In this document: one piece after another, positions 32,831 to 42,923 of the stretch
How positions within the stretch are numbered: the first letter of the stretch is position 1
How the letters are laid out: each line of letters starts with the position of its first letter
Origin: Hermatobates lingyangjiaoensis
Lineage: Eukaryota > Arthropoda > Insecta > Hemiptera > Hermatobatidae
Direction: 5' to 3'
Assembly: GCA_026182355.1 (NCBI GenBank)
Contig: JAPFBL010000068.1
Coordinates: 4,901,001 to 4,965,000 of the forward strand
Length of the DNA stretch: 64,000 nt
The notes under the pieces: model-generated
What the model saw: the letters and a program-made list of their open reading frames with translations, nothing else
Told to the model about the DNA's origin: nothing
Database searches by the model: none
Position numbers and translations under genes: made by a program

Positions 32831-33039
32831 CATTTTCATTTATTCACTGTCATACAAAACTACACATTTGTTGTATAAATCCACAGACTATTTTTCTTTG
32901 TAAAATAATTTTTAATGTAATACTTAGTTTTCCTGCTTCAAAATTTATACTTCTGTAAGTTCTCTCACTAACATATTGTCAAAATTTCTATTGTAATATA
33001 TTAATTGTAACTAATTGCGCTTTTTATGCGCATTTAGTT

Positions 33040-33660
33040 GCGCATATATATATATATACACACTTTAACACATAGAAAAGAACACAGAAAGACACTACAC
33101 AACTCACTTCGATATTTCGACATCCGATTGTCATCGGGAAGAAGTGCGAAGTACTCGCGTTGAGAAGCAAACTGCTACTCTATATATATATATATATATG
33201 ATCAAACTACAATAAGAAATGGGAAAACAAGACTAAAATCTTTGAACCATAATAAGCTGTCTTCGTCAGAGTCAAAAACCCATCTTGTTTTCCCATTTCT
33301 TATTGTGGTTTGATCATTGATTGTTATTACACATGTTTATGCGAAATCTTTATATATATATATATATATATATAAAAAGATTTCACATAAACACGTGAAA
33401 CAACAATCAATGATCAAACCACAATCAGAAATGGGAAAACAAGACTAAGATCTTTCAACCGTAACAAGCGTTCCGCTTGTTACGGTTGAAAGATCTTAGT
33501 CTTGTTTTCCCATTTCTGATTGTGGTTTGATCATATATATATATAGACATAAATAATTAAAGTTACAACTAGAAGACACAAAAAGGAGACTAAGACTCAC
33601 GTTCATTTCGACTTTCATGCCGTCTTCAGGAGAGGAGAAAAAGAAACGGAAGAGTATATT
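33040..33660. mobile_element. cluster of AT microsatellites and Penelope-like inverted termini
   Basis: Three or more stem-loop units are separated by TA repeats (33043-33056, 33180-33198, 33351-33374, 33533-33545). The units share TGATCAAACCACAAT...GAAATGGGAAAACAAGACTA and its inverse. They also share AAGATTTCACATAAACACGTG with 41.8-42.1 and 42.7 kb. Hammerhead-like motifs sit at 33105-33146 and 33601-33635 on the minus strand. No protein coding is visible. Confidence 0.6.
33411..33533. repeat. perfect 60-bp inverted repeat with a 3-nt loop
   Basis: Positions 33411-33470 are the exact reverse complement of 33474-33533, with TTC between. Checked base by base, 60 of 60 match. It begins TGATCAAACC and is flanked by TA-rich DNA. 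A diverged version with about 33-bp arms lies at 33200-33318. Confidence 0.95.
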
Positions 33661-34411
33661 ATATTTATATACAGAAGAATCACAGTAAACGAAATTTAAA
33701 ACACAAGGAAAATGAAAACAGTAGAAATAAATGCTCTGAGGCCTTTCACTTTATGTCATCAGACAGCAAACAAAGTAAGAACTAGGAAGGTGGTAACATA
33801 AAAGTTATGCAGAAAGAAGGTAACAAATCAGATGGAAAATTCAGGTGACAATACGGCTTGATAAGATAAAAAATACCCAATAACATTAAACAATGCAAGA
33901 AAAACAGTAAGAAAATAAGTAAACAATAAAAAAAATGTATATAATTTCTAAATGTAATTAATTATAATTTTTTTTGTTAAATATCAACAATTTATTTAAA
34001 ATATAAAATGAATACCAAATTATAAAATAATTATTATATTTAGAAAAAATATATATAATTTTATTTTTACTTTTTTTATGATTTATTTATTTTTTTACTG
34101 TTTACTTTGGATTTTTTTTTGGGTATTTTTTCTTATCAAGTAATATTGCCACTTGAATTTTCCAGCTTTTTCGTTACCTTCTTTCTGCATAACTTTTGTT
34201 ACCTTCTTAGTTCTTACTTTGTCTGCTCTTGAGTGACATAATGTGAAAGGCTTCAGGTATTTATTTCTATTGTTTTCTTTTTTCTAAACAAAATTATTGT
34301 TCTGATCCAGAACTAAACAATATGATTGTTTTTGAGCACTTAAACGTTATAGTGAATACTTGTATTATAGAGTATTTTGAAATGATAGCGTTATAAACAA
34401 AAGCCAGTTAC
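33661..34411. other. intronic sequence before the donor; internal inverted similarity
   Basis: TTATGCAGAAAGAAGGTAAC (33808 on) recurs inverted as GTTACCTTCTTTCTGCATAA (34174-34193), and neighbouring blocks also match inverted (GCCTTTCACTTTATGTCATC at 33742 against GTGACATAATGTGAAAGGCT at 34233). About 33.72-33.92 and 34.08-34.28 kb thus form a long imperfect inverted repeat around an AT-rich core. No gene is present. Confidence 0.6.
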
Positions 34412-34561
34412 CTGCAAAGTCAGGCGTGTTGGGGTCAGCACCTTGGTCCAGAAGAAGGTTGACCTGCGCCAGGTCACCCTTGATAGACGCAAGGTGTAGA
34501 GGAGTTTCACCCCGCTCATTCCGTTGTTCTGTACTGCTCTTCGAGCTTCCTTCTGTTTCAC
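34412..34561 (-). CDS. ANKRD11/12-like gene, first ankyrin-repeat exon
   Basis: This 150-bp internal exon lies between a TTCAG acceptor (AG at 34563-34562) and a GT donor (34411-34410), both phase 1. It encodes 49 full codons: a polar linker ([12 protein letters not shown]) followed by [18 protein letters not shown] and [15 protein letters not shown], the first ankyrin repeat. The order NERGET, then LH-A-IKGD, then GAD-N--DFAGW matches ANKRD11/ANKRD12. Joined to the exon at 229-371, the reading continues without a break. The coding stretch is visibly GC-richer than the intron around it. No ORF from ATG exists because it is an internal exon. Confidence 0.92.
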
Positions 34562-34564
34562 CTG

Positions 34565-35255
34565 AATAAAAAATCTATCTTAAAATGGGGTATAGCATAA
34601 TGTACTTTTACAGCCACCTACTATGGTAAGCTGACTTTTCACTATAGATTCATACAGATATATATAAGTAAACATATATTTTAAACTATTAATCATGCTT
34701 AAAATATTACATTTTTCTATTATGTAGGGCTCAACTGATAAAAAAACATTATAAAAATGTGGAGGGCATACGTTCAACTTTACTACAAGTAAACATAATA
34801 TCAAACTCGTTGACAACAAACTGTTTTATGTTTATTTTTTGGTGGCTATACGAGTACAAACGTCCAAATCTCTTCTAGACAAGAGAATCTACATTCTTCG
34901 TATTCCATCAAATACAGCGTCCATTCATAGTAGTTAAGTAGACAAATTTCTAATAGACATTCAACACATATATAAATTCTTCCTTTGAAGATGTAGCATT
35001 CTTAGCAAGTGTTAGTTCAGTTGGAATGAGCTTTTCAAAGTTAATTAGATAGAGTTAGTCTTGCCATCTTTTAACTCCATTGACACCATGGATCCGTCAA
35101 ACTGTATGACCTGAATCCACCTTACAAGTTTTCAAAATCAATCATAGTTGAACATTTTTACATATAATTGAAACAAAATATTTTCAGTTGTTTTAAAAGT
35201 GCTAGAATTTTTCCAGTTATTCTTTTTGTCACTTCCATAATAATTTCAAAACCCT
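34565..35255 (-). repeat. retrotransposon 3' fragment and R3-like debris
   Basis: The minus strand near 34915-34865 reads ECRFSCLEE, like the zinc-knuckle end of the LINE copies. A second block (GTCAAACTGTATGACCTGAA, 35096) matches R3-type sequence at 40.56 kb. It is heavily decayed. Confidence 0.4.
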
Positions 35256-35704
35256 GGACCACGGGTGGGCAACCTTTTTGTGAGTGCGCACCAAAACCGG
35301 CGAAATCTCTGACAATAAATTCTTCCACGTGCCAGCCAAAAATTTTTTGAGAAATTCACCCGAACAATAAAAAAAAAACAGTATACGATGAAGAAAAATA
35401 CAATTATTCATTTTCAAAACAACTTCGAAACAACAATAATTGCAACTTTCAAAAGAAAATATCAAATATGACATATCCATCCGGTAGAAAACCTTGCACA
35501 AAAACATAGGAAGAACATAGCATAATTTAAACATAGGTTTGGGATACTTTCGAAAGAAAACATCAGTCACATAAAACATAAGTCCGACAAAAGACCTGCA
35601 CAAAATCTTTTTGAGCTAGGGAGGGTTAGAGCACTATCTAAAGGAACCGTCAATGTATGGCACCTTCTAATACATCATTAGTGGGACTTCTGCTGCTCCA
35701 GCAC

Positions 35705-36425
35705 TGATAACAGAGATTTTATATCAATTTATACTACGTGACCTTCAGAGATGTACACGAACTACTAGTTTCATCCATCAGGCCACTCCGATTACGAGAC
35801 TTAATAAAGTTCATCACTGACAATAAATATTCACAAGCATACCTAGATGACCATAGAGAGTAGTGTTACTGCAAGGTTCTTTAAACAGAAAAATTTGTCT
35901 GGATGGCATTTTAAGTCCTCAAAAGTTCGTTTGCTGCATTTCTCTCTGGTACTTCCAACTCTAATCGATTTTTTTTTTCAATGTTTTCCAAATCAAATCT
36001 GAAGTCAATAAATTTCTGCTTCCAAATTGATCTAGTCTAACAATCAATCAACTGGATTTCAAACTCGACCAAGTCTATCCATGAAAATATTTATAACCTT
36101 AGTTCCTCCACTTTCACACTGTCTGGATACCTCATGAATTTCGCTGTCTCTTCCAGTTCTCTGAATTGCCCAAACCTTGTGATAAACTGCTCAACCACTG
36201 AGTCGATAATGTTTACAAACAGCTTTTGAAGGTATGTTATGTTCTGTCATCTTTTGGGAACCATTGATTTGGCTCTTTAGGTTTAGGAAGTATCTAATCT
36301 CTCAGTATCTACATCCTTCATAACGACTTTTAGCTTCTTTATCTAACCAAACATAACATCAACCGTCTTACCAGAGCCCTGTAATTTAACATTCAATTCA
36401 TTCAATTGTTCACAAAACTCTGCAA
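35705..36425 (-). pseudogene. decayed hAT transposase C-terminal half (GTF2IRD2/ZBED-like)
   Basis: Minus-strand fragments in order are EFCEQLNELNVKLQGSGKTV then DVMFG (36420-36345), IIDSVVEQFITRFGQFRELE (about 36210), EVPERNAANELLRT (about 35950), and RYACEYLLSVMNFIKSRNRS then GLMDETSSSC (about 35850-35760). These are the hallmark segments of hAT transposases of the GTF2I-repeat/ZBED type, ending in the hATC dimerisation domain. At least six stops and several shifts break the frame. The N-terminal zinc finger and first catalytic region were not found. Confidence 0.88.
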
Positions 36426-36877
36426 AAAAATAAATCAGTTTAAAGACCCAAAGGGCGTCAGACAATTTTTGGTAAGAAATATGTAGGTCATTCAAGACCC
36501 AATGCATTAAACATTAATCTAATATACTAAGAAATGTATTAAGCTATTTCTTAAACAATAAAGGATACGTAATCAATACATACTTCAAATTAATTACTAG
36601 AAATATTTTAAACTAATAAAAGTAAACTCTAAACCTATTTCTTTTAAAAGTTGTCTGAATATTCATGCTTACTGAAATTTTTTGTAAAGGCAAGCGTATT
36701 TATCTTTTTATAATAGTTAAATAATTAGTAGAGTAATTAAATCAAATTTTACATTAATTAAATGATAATTATTGATATTTACTAAAGAAATGTCAATATA
36801 TTATCTATTAAACATTTTATGATTAAAATGCGTTTATCGATCAAATTATTAAAAAGATTCATTTATTTTATTTGGTA

Positions 36878-37209
36878 CTAGCAAACGTGTCCTTCTTTGA
36901 AGGGTACTTTTTCGAAAATTCGGAGATGATACATGGTATTCCAAAATATCATTAGAAATTATAGAATAATAGAAAATATCATTATTAATACAGTGTTAAG
37001 CAGACGCCTCTGTCTGTACTTCAGGTTCATCGAAGAACAAAGAATTGGAACCTCTGACTCTTGGGTAAGCAAACTACAGTTGACCATTTGAGAAAAACTT
37101 AGTCGGGAATTTTTCTAACGGAGGATTCGGTTTTTCTAATGTAAAGAAAACTTGAAATGAGTCAGTTCTAAGCAATGTACAGTCAAAACCTTTCTTTTAT
37201 TTTTATAGA
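36878..37209 (-). mobile_element. 332-bp Helitron fragment nested in the hAT remnant
   Basis: On the minus strand the element starts TCTATAAAAA after an A and ends with a hairpin (GAAGG/CCTTC stem, 36891-36903), nine bases, and CTAG followed by T. These are Helitron end rules: 5' TC, 3' hairpin plus CTRR, inserted between A and T. Its sequence is a deleted version of 42924-44219 and keeps part of the helicase C-terminus. Confidence 0.85.
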
Positions 37210-37639
37210 TTACTGGTCTAAAGTATTGTATAATATAAAGTTATTTATTTATATGAGGTTTATCTACATCGTAGGTATTTATCTGAGAAATAAAAAGTGG
37301 CTGTTGAGAAAAAGTCGTTCAATGGAGCATTCCAAGAGAGGGCTTTGCGTGCCAGAGTTTGCCCACCCCTGCTCTAGAGTTAGTAGTTTAGGAGAAAAAA
37401 AAACTGGAGTATATCTACATCTGACCTTAAGTTTTATTCAAGGGTGCAACATTGATTGATTAGAGCATTTTGTTAGACAAATCGATCATACCTTGAACAT
37501 CATCCGAAATTATACGTTTGATTGGCGATATTTTTTTACATGTAAACATTTTATTCTTTTCACATCTCATATTAAGTCATTAAATTATTTCATTTTTTTT
37601 TATTAAATCACTAAACACAATTTTATTTCAGTGGATCCA

Positions 37640-38290
37640 CTTAAAAAAATCTGGAGTGGCCTACACTCAACTTAACTATAAATAAATTTAATATCAATCT
37701 TCTTGAATATATAATCTCTCATTTAAGCGTAATGTAAACATCTAAATGGGAGATGTTTATTAGTCTTTCATTCCTGAGGTAGTACAGATAGTGACTGATC
37801 GAATTATCAATATATAAGATTATTTTTGTATATCTCACCACTGATACAAATAATCTCCTTAGTATAACTACAGCAGTAATAACATTTTCGAAAAGCTAAA
37901 GTAAAAAATTTCTTGATACGAAATAATCTCCTGCAAGAGAACATGGCTTTTGTTCAAGTAGCCAGTGGATTTCTTACATCGTTTACTTCACCTCCTTCTA
38001 TATTGAATATTTAAGCCAAATTTTTAAATTTAAAACAGGAAACTACTCTTATTTTCTCTGAAAAATATCATAAACATCGAAGAAAAAACGTCGTTTTAAG
38101 ATGATTTATGATTCAGAATATACGTTAATTACATTTATTAATCTTCAAACAAAATATTTCAATTCTGACTTATGTTTTACATTTTTGGTGTTGTATAGAA
38201 TTATTATACTGGGAATTTTATGGTTCCCTAGTATTTAATAAAATCATTTTCCTTCCCTTTTGTTAAAATCATGTATACACATTTTTTCTG
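37640..38290. repeat. dispersed repeat, matches the right end of the window
   Basis: From TCTGGAGTGGCCTACACTCA (37651) the sequence matches 63211-63870 closely, including CTTTCATTCCTGAGGTAGTA and ACAAGAGAACATGGCT-like blocks. A shorter inverted match lies at about 3300-3510. No coding is visible. The CCTACACTC block is the same end seen in the LINE fragments. Confidence 0.65.
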
Positions 38291-38684
38291 AGGCAGTGTT
38301 ACCTTTTTCCTGCCTACTGTACTCTGTTATAAGGTTGCTATGAATGTATATTGAGTTTAGCCAGTTTACTGAATAATTAAGTTGTTGAATATTTTAGATT
38401 AAATTCGTTTTATGTTATAATTATTCTTTTAGGAATTATAATAGGAGTAATGTTTAATTTTGCAGTTACCATGACAACTAAAAGTTGATAACTGGTCCAT
38501 AAAAAACTTTCCTTGTCTTTGCAAGAGTTTCTATTTAGAAATAGACATCTGTCAATCAACTCACACTATCTGTATATATTTTCTAGTTATTTGTTTTACT
38601 TCTACTACAATTCATATGTATTGTAGAAGTATTTATGACTCTAGCCTCGTGATTTAACTATTGGATTAACAAGAATCGAGTGGA

Positions 38685-38760
38685 CATCCATCGGCGCCAT
38701 CCACATGTGGCATCCATAGGTGGCATCCACAGGTAACATCCATAGGTGGCATCCAAAGAG
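38685..38760 (+). repeat. 13-bp minisatellite
   Basis: Five full units and a partial sixth of CATCCAYAGGTGG follow head to tail, starting at 38685, 38698, 38711, 38724 and 38737. Units three and five are identical. The first unit is the most diverged. Confidence 0.9.
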
Positions 38761-39240
38761 TGATTCTACTGTGATGTGTCAATTTAGTGTCAAATATATA
38801 GCTATATTTCCTTTAACCTTCTTCAGGACTTTGAGAAGGTTATGTACATATGACAACAGAGTTTGAGCAAGTGGGTTTGTTTGAGCTGGAAGTCTGTTGG
38901 ATAAAATTTGTAGGTAATCTAGTACAAAATTTCGAATATTAATGTAATTATCCAGTTTACATACTCAAATCAAAGTCAAAGCCAGCGATTCAGTATAATT
39001 TAAAACCTTCATAGTTGGGAGCTTCTAATTTTTGAAAATAATAAATACGAACTATTAGACTAGAATAGTGAAAAAACTGGATATTTGTCAACAAACAAAT
39101 CCTCTTTCTTGAGGAAAGATTCCATTTGTCACATTTCAATATCATGGTAAGATACTACAATTCAAAAAGATGAAGTAATTATAACTGTCATTAAATTTGG
39201 CTCAAGAGTGCAATATATTGATTTAGACAAATCAATCATA
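38761..39240. other. intronic sequence, inverted match to about 2.35-2.55 kb
   Basis: Blocks such as TACTCAAATCAAAGTCAA, ACTAGAATAGTGAAAA and AACAAATCCTCTTTCTTGAG are inverse to sequence at 2340-2530, so both belong to one old dispersed repeat. No coding is visible. Confidence 0.5.
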
Positions 39241-39249
39241 CCATGGAAG

Positions 39250-40203
39250 ACAAAGGAAATTTATTTATGTTTATTGGCGGTTTTTTACATATAATAATAT
39301 TATTCCCTTATATCTCATATAAGTCAATCAATTATTTACATTTTTCCATTATAAACATCAATTTTATCTCAGTGGATTTACTCAAAAAATTTCTAAGTCA
39401 ATGTAAACAATGTAAAGAAATATCAAAAATTTGACCAGTATATCAGGTGATCCCTTAGTCCAGGATAAACAAACAGTTTTTATAACTTTATTGCTGTTTG
39501 CCCTGATAAAAATTTCATGCATTTTTTTTTATAAATTGCTAATTTTTTGTTCCAGTTTTGGTAAAATTTTCATAATTTTTTAATGAGCCATTTAGCGTCA
39601 AAAAAAAAACATTTTCTGAAAACATAAATTGTACTGTAACGCCCTTTAGAAGAATGTAATTTTAAAAAAAATTATCTCAACTCAATCTCCACATAATGAT
39701 CTATCTCTAGACATAGTCTGCTAAAATGCTTGTATGCACTCACAAGATTTGGGATTGAATTATAAGTAAAAATTTTTACATTTTATTGAAAAGAAAAATA
39801 TTTCCCGTTGCTTTAAAATTCTGAATATATTTTTCGTTTATTGCATTTGTAACCTCAAAGATAATGCCAAAATTTGAAAACTCTGGATTTTAGGAGAAAA
39901 AAATGTTTTCTAAAAACCGGTTTTTGACAAAAAAAAGTGACTTTCCCGTCATGCATAATTCTTCCCAAACAATAGGGATCATCTACACTGTGGCGCCCAT
40001 TTTTGTGTAAAATAACTTGATCCATCAAAGATTCTGGACCGTAGAGTGGTAACAAGCAATGCTAACACACTCACCCACACAGACACAGACATCATCGAGA
40101 AAACATCATAAAACGACTTCTGGGACCTCAAAACATATAATTCCGTCAAAATCCCGAGATCGACTTTTTTCACGATCACTATACTTTACTTATAGTAAAG
40201 TAA
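39250..40203 (-). repeat. dispersed repeat R3, copy 4
   Basis: This is a reverse-orientation copy: minus-strand order GTGATCGTGAAAAAAGTCGA, TTTTGACGGAATTATATGTTTT region, GATGATGTCTGTGTCTGTGT, and ATTATGCATGACGGGAAAGT. The left portion (39300-39410, AATATCAATTTTATCTCAG-like) also matches 63.9-64.0 kb. Minus-strand 66-codon frames here recur as similar frames in other copies because of the repeat, not because of a gene. Confidence 0.65.
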
Positions 40204-41005
40204 AAATTTCTAAGTCAATGTAAACAATGTAAGTAAGTAATTGTAAACAAATCGGTGATCCATTAGTCCAGAGTTAGTATTCAGTTTTAATGACTTTATT
40301 ACTCTTTGCAGTCATTGAAATTTCACGAATATTTGTTTATGAGTTGCTAATATCTGCTCAATATTTTGGAAAAACTTCATTGTTCTCTAATGAACTGTTT
40401 AGCGTAAAAAAAACCATTTTCTGAAAACATAAAACTGACTTTAACAAATTTTTAGTTTATGTAATTTTGAAAAAAAATTACCCCCCACATAATGCTCTGA
40501 GGTATCTAAAACATAATGATACCTCTTTATTTTTAGGTATCATTTCATTTTGATCCGTCAAATTGTATGGCGTGTATTCATTCTCCTCACAAAATTTCAG
40601 ATTGAATCAGAAGTCAAAATTTACATTTTATTGAAAAAATATTTGTAGTTGTTTTAAAAATCTGAGAAACTTTTTCAGTTATTGCTTTTGTCATTTCCAT
40701 GATAGTGTCAAAACTTCAAGAATCTAGAGTTAGTAGTTTAGGAGAAAAAAAGTTGTCTAAAAACATTTTGGCCAAGAAAAGTGACTTTCCCCTCATGCAT
40801 AATTGCTCTCAAACAATAGGACACATCTACACTATGGGGTCTATTTTTGAGTAAGATATTAATCTGAACCATCAAGATTGTGGAATGTAGAGTGACACAG
40901 ACTTTTTGATACATAACCACCCACACACACTCAGACATCATGGAAAAAACGTCATAAAACGACGTCAGGAACCTTAAAATATGTAAATCCGTCAAAAATT
41001 AAATT
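40204..41005 (-). repeat. dispersed repeat R3, copy 5 (tandem with copy 4)
   Basis: It has the same orientation and block order as copy 4, directly adjacent. TTTCTAAGTCAATGTAAAC occurs at both 39390 and 40207, marking the repeated unit. The copy ends near ACGTCATAAAACGACGTCAG and AATATGTAAATCCGTCAAAA. Confidence 0.65.
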
Positions 41006-41600
41006 TAGCAATAATCTCTTCACTTCAAAAACGTTCGTTTCACTCTGTACATTGACATACTGTTTATAAATATTCGACCACCATTATTACAATCAGCTAA
41101 GGGATCACTTTCGATCTGAGATTGACAGATTATTTCCAATTTGTTACTGCTCCATTCGGATTTTTTATTTTTTTTTTATTTCTGGGCCTTTGATCAAGCA
41201 TGCAGCTACATCGTTTAAAAAAAAAAACGTTTTAATGAAATTAAACGCTTGGGAGTTTAACAGAGGCTGGAGATAAAAAATATTGATGAAATAACATATA
41301 CCTATTCCAGATTATAACTTATATAAAGTAGTCTATAAATTATCAGAAGTAAATAATAACGATTGTAGACACCGACAAAACTCCTAAACCAGAAGTAAAT
41401 AGCATAAATACTTTGTCCTAATTATTAGACCTCATATACATAATCATTATTACTATACCCTTCACAAACCACCTAGTTATTTATACTACCCTATAAATAG
41501 GCCTTAAAAAGATATATCTGTTTCTGCAACGACCAAACAATTCTTTTATTCAAACTACAAAACAATAGGATATATATATACTTAAAATAAACTGTGACAC
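41006..41600. other. AT-rich sequence, nothing recognised
   Basis: No feature was recognised in this stretch. Confidence 0.4.
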
Positions 41601-41639
41601 AGGCAGAAACATAATTCCTTTGCAGCAGCACTGCTTTAG

Positions 41640-42080
41640 CCCTCACCTGTGAGTTCTTTAGTTGACTGTCGTTCTTCCGTCAATTCACTTCTTCTCCTAA
41701 GGACGACCGCCATTACGGTCGAAATATTGAAAAGTGAGTCTTTGTTGTGTTTCTTCTGTCTATGTGTCACAGTTTATTTTAAGTGTAATCTGTCCTGCCG
41801 GACCGTTTTTCATTCATCATGGTATATATATATATATATATCACTTTTAAACACGTGAAATAACAATCAACGTCCAAACCTTTTCTCATTTCTTACTGTG
41901 GTTTGGAAGTTGATATAAATAGGTTTATTAAGTAATCAGATTGGGTGAATTTTCTAGGTTCAAAATCAAACTTTATTTTAAAATAAAGGAAATGTCGTAA
42001 GAGATGAGAAAAAAGACAGTCTTTAGTTATTAGTTAGTTTTGGTTTGAACATTGATTGTTATTTCACGTGTTTATTGCGA
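41640..42080. mobile_element. Penelope-like terminal fragment with TA microsatellite
   Basis: The plus strand at 41693-41740 reads CCTAAGGACGACC, GCCATTA, CGGTCGAAATATTG, a stem bounded by a hammerhead-like core (CTAAGGA in place of CTGANGA). It is followed by TA repeats (41823-41841) and by AAACACGTGAAATAACAATC and its inverse GATTGTTATTTCACGTGTTT (42054), the unit seen at 33.3-33.4 kb. Confidence 0.5.
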
Positions 42081-42366
42081 AATCTTGTTATATATATATA
42101 ACATTTAAAAGTGCAAGGAATTCTGATGTCCCTGTCACAATGAACATGAATTCTTCTCTAGAAACTTGACTAAGAAAGATATTCCCCTATCAGTAAGACA
42201 TTAATTTTGACATTTTAAGACAACATTCAACAAGCTGTATGTGTACGTCTTTTCTGCCTATAGGTTTCCACACTCCGGTCTTAGAGAGTCACTAAGCTCA
42301 AGCAGCACACTGTTGCTGAGCAAAGGACTGCTCTGCTAATCCAAACTGCAGACAGTAAGTGATAAC

Positions 42367-42464
42367 CTGTTTGTTTTTCCGTAGAAAGCTGCATGGCCAA
42401 AGCCATCTGCTGGCGCTCCGACACTGGTGCTCCCGTGGACGACCTTGTGTTGATGGTGCTCTTG
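42367..42464 (-). CDS. ANKRD11/12-like gene, exon before the ankyrin repeats
   Basis: The minus strand encodes KSTINTRSSTGAPVSERQQM then ALAMQLSTEKQT. The SERQQMALAMQ block corresponds to the conserved SERQQ-ALLMQMT motif that precedes the ankyrin repeats in ANKRD11 and ANKRD12. The donor (exon ends at 42367, then GTTATC) is phase 1, matching the phase-1 acceptor of the exon at 34412-34561. The acceptor is less certain. TCACAG before 42464 gives a clean frame; the alternative TTGCAG near 42502 leads into stops in this frame. The exon is GC-rich relative to its surroundings. Upstream exons were not recognised. Confidence 0.75.
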
Positions 42465-42519
42465 CTGTGAGGCAATGGCATTCTTCATTACACCAACTGC
42501 AACATCAAAAACAAGGCAA

Positions 42520-42780
42520 TATTACTCTTTTCGGCCCGAAATATTAGTTGGTGAAACTATCAGGTCAAATACTTCAATATACAATTCACAACTTCAATCT
42601 GTACAGCACTAATTGCACTACGGGTGGTTGGGTTGCTGTATAATACAGTTAAATTCACCCTAAAAGTCTCACCTTGTGACAGTCTTGACTAAATGTGACA
42701 GATATATAGTCCTTGGTCCCATTTCATATTGTGATTTGATCATTGACTGTCATTTCATGTGTTTATGTTAAATCTTGTTA
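42520..42780 (+). repeat. Penelope-like debris
   Basis: GGCCCGAAATATTAG (42533) and the block TGATTTGATCATTGACTGTCA (42731) match the terminal units at 33.3 and 42.05 kb. It is degraded. Confidence 0.4.
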
Positions 42781-42923
42781 TGGTTCTTGGTGTAGAATGA
42801 ATTCTACTGTTTTTGGGAGAATTGTGTAATGAGAAGGTGCTTTAAATCCTTTCTTTTAGTTATTTCAGAAACGTTAAATTCAGTATTTACCACATCCTTT
42901 GTGTTAGAATTTTATATTAATAA

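Larger units (their letters stand above)
372..34411 (-). other. 34-kb phase-1 intron of the ANKRD11/12-like gene
   Basis: The intron runs from the GT donor at 34411-34410 to the AG acceptor at 373-372. The two flanking exons encode directly adjacent ankyrin repeats, so no further constitutive coding exon of this gene is expected between them. The interior is mostly transposon-derived and AT-rich, and is annotated piece by piece. A hAT-derived ORF is nested inside on the same strand as the host gene. Confidence 0.85.
35260..37371 (-). mobile_element. hAT element remnant, about 2.1 kb
   Basis: The left end is CACGGGTGGGCAAC; the right end, reverse-complemented, is CAGGGGTGGGCAAAC. Both are typical hAT termini. 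Flanking octamers are CCCTGGAC and CTCTAGAG (5 of 8 match, fitting a decayed hAT duplication). A transposase relic lies inside on the minus strand, and a Helitron is inserted at 36878-37209. The 124-codon and 94-codon frames that cross the ends are not genes. Confidence 0.8.
34562..42366 (-). other. 7.8-kb phase-1 intron of the ANKRD11/12-like gene
   Basis: It runs from the donor after 42367 (GTTATC) to the acceptor before 34561. Its phase is consistent on both sides. It contains a hAT remnant with a nested Helitron and several dispersed-repeat copies. A further small exon in this linker region cannot be excluded, since the linker is not conserved. Confidence 0.7.

Noticed and set aside
35229..35603. 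124-codon minus-strand frame
   Set aside because: It crosses the left terminus of the hAT remnant and lies in its non-coding end; the true transposase relic is at 35705-36425 in broken frames.
42281..42366. Continuation of the SERQQ-containing ORF past the donor
   Set aside because: The phase-1 GT donor joins correctly to the next exon, whereas the read-through residues show no family similarity.
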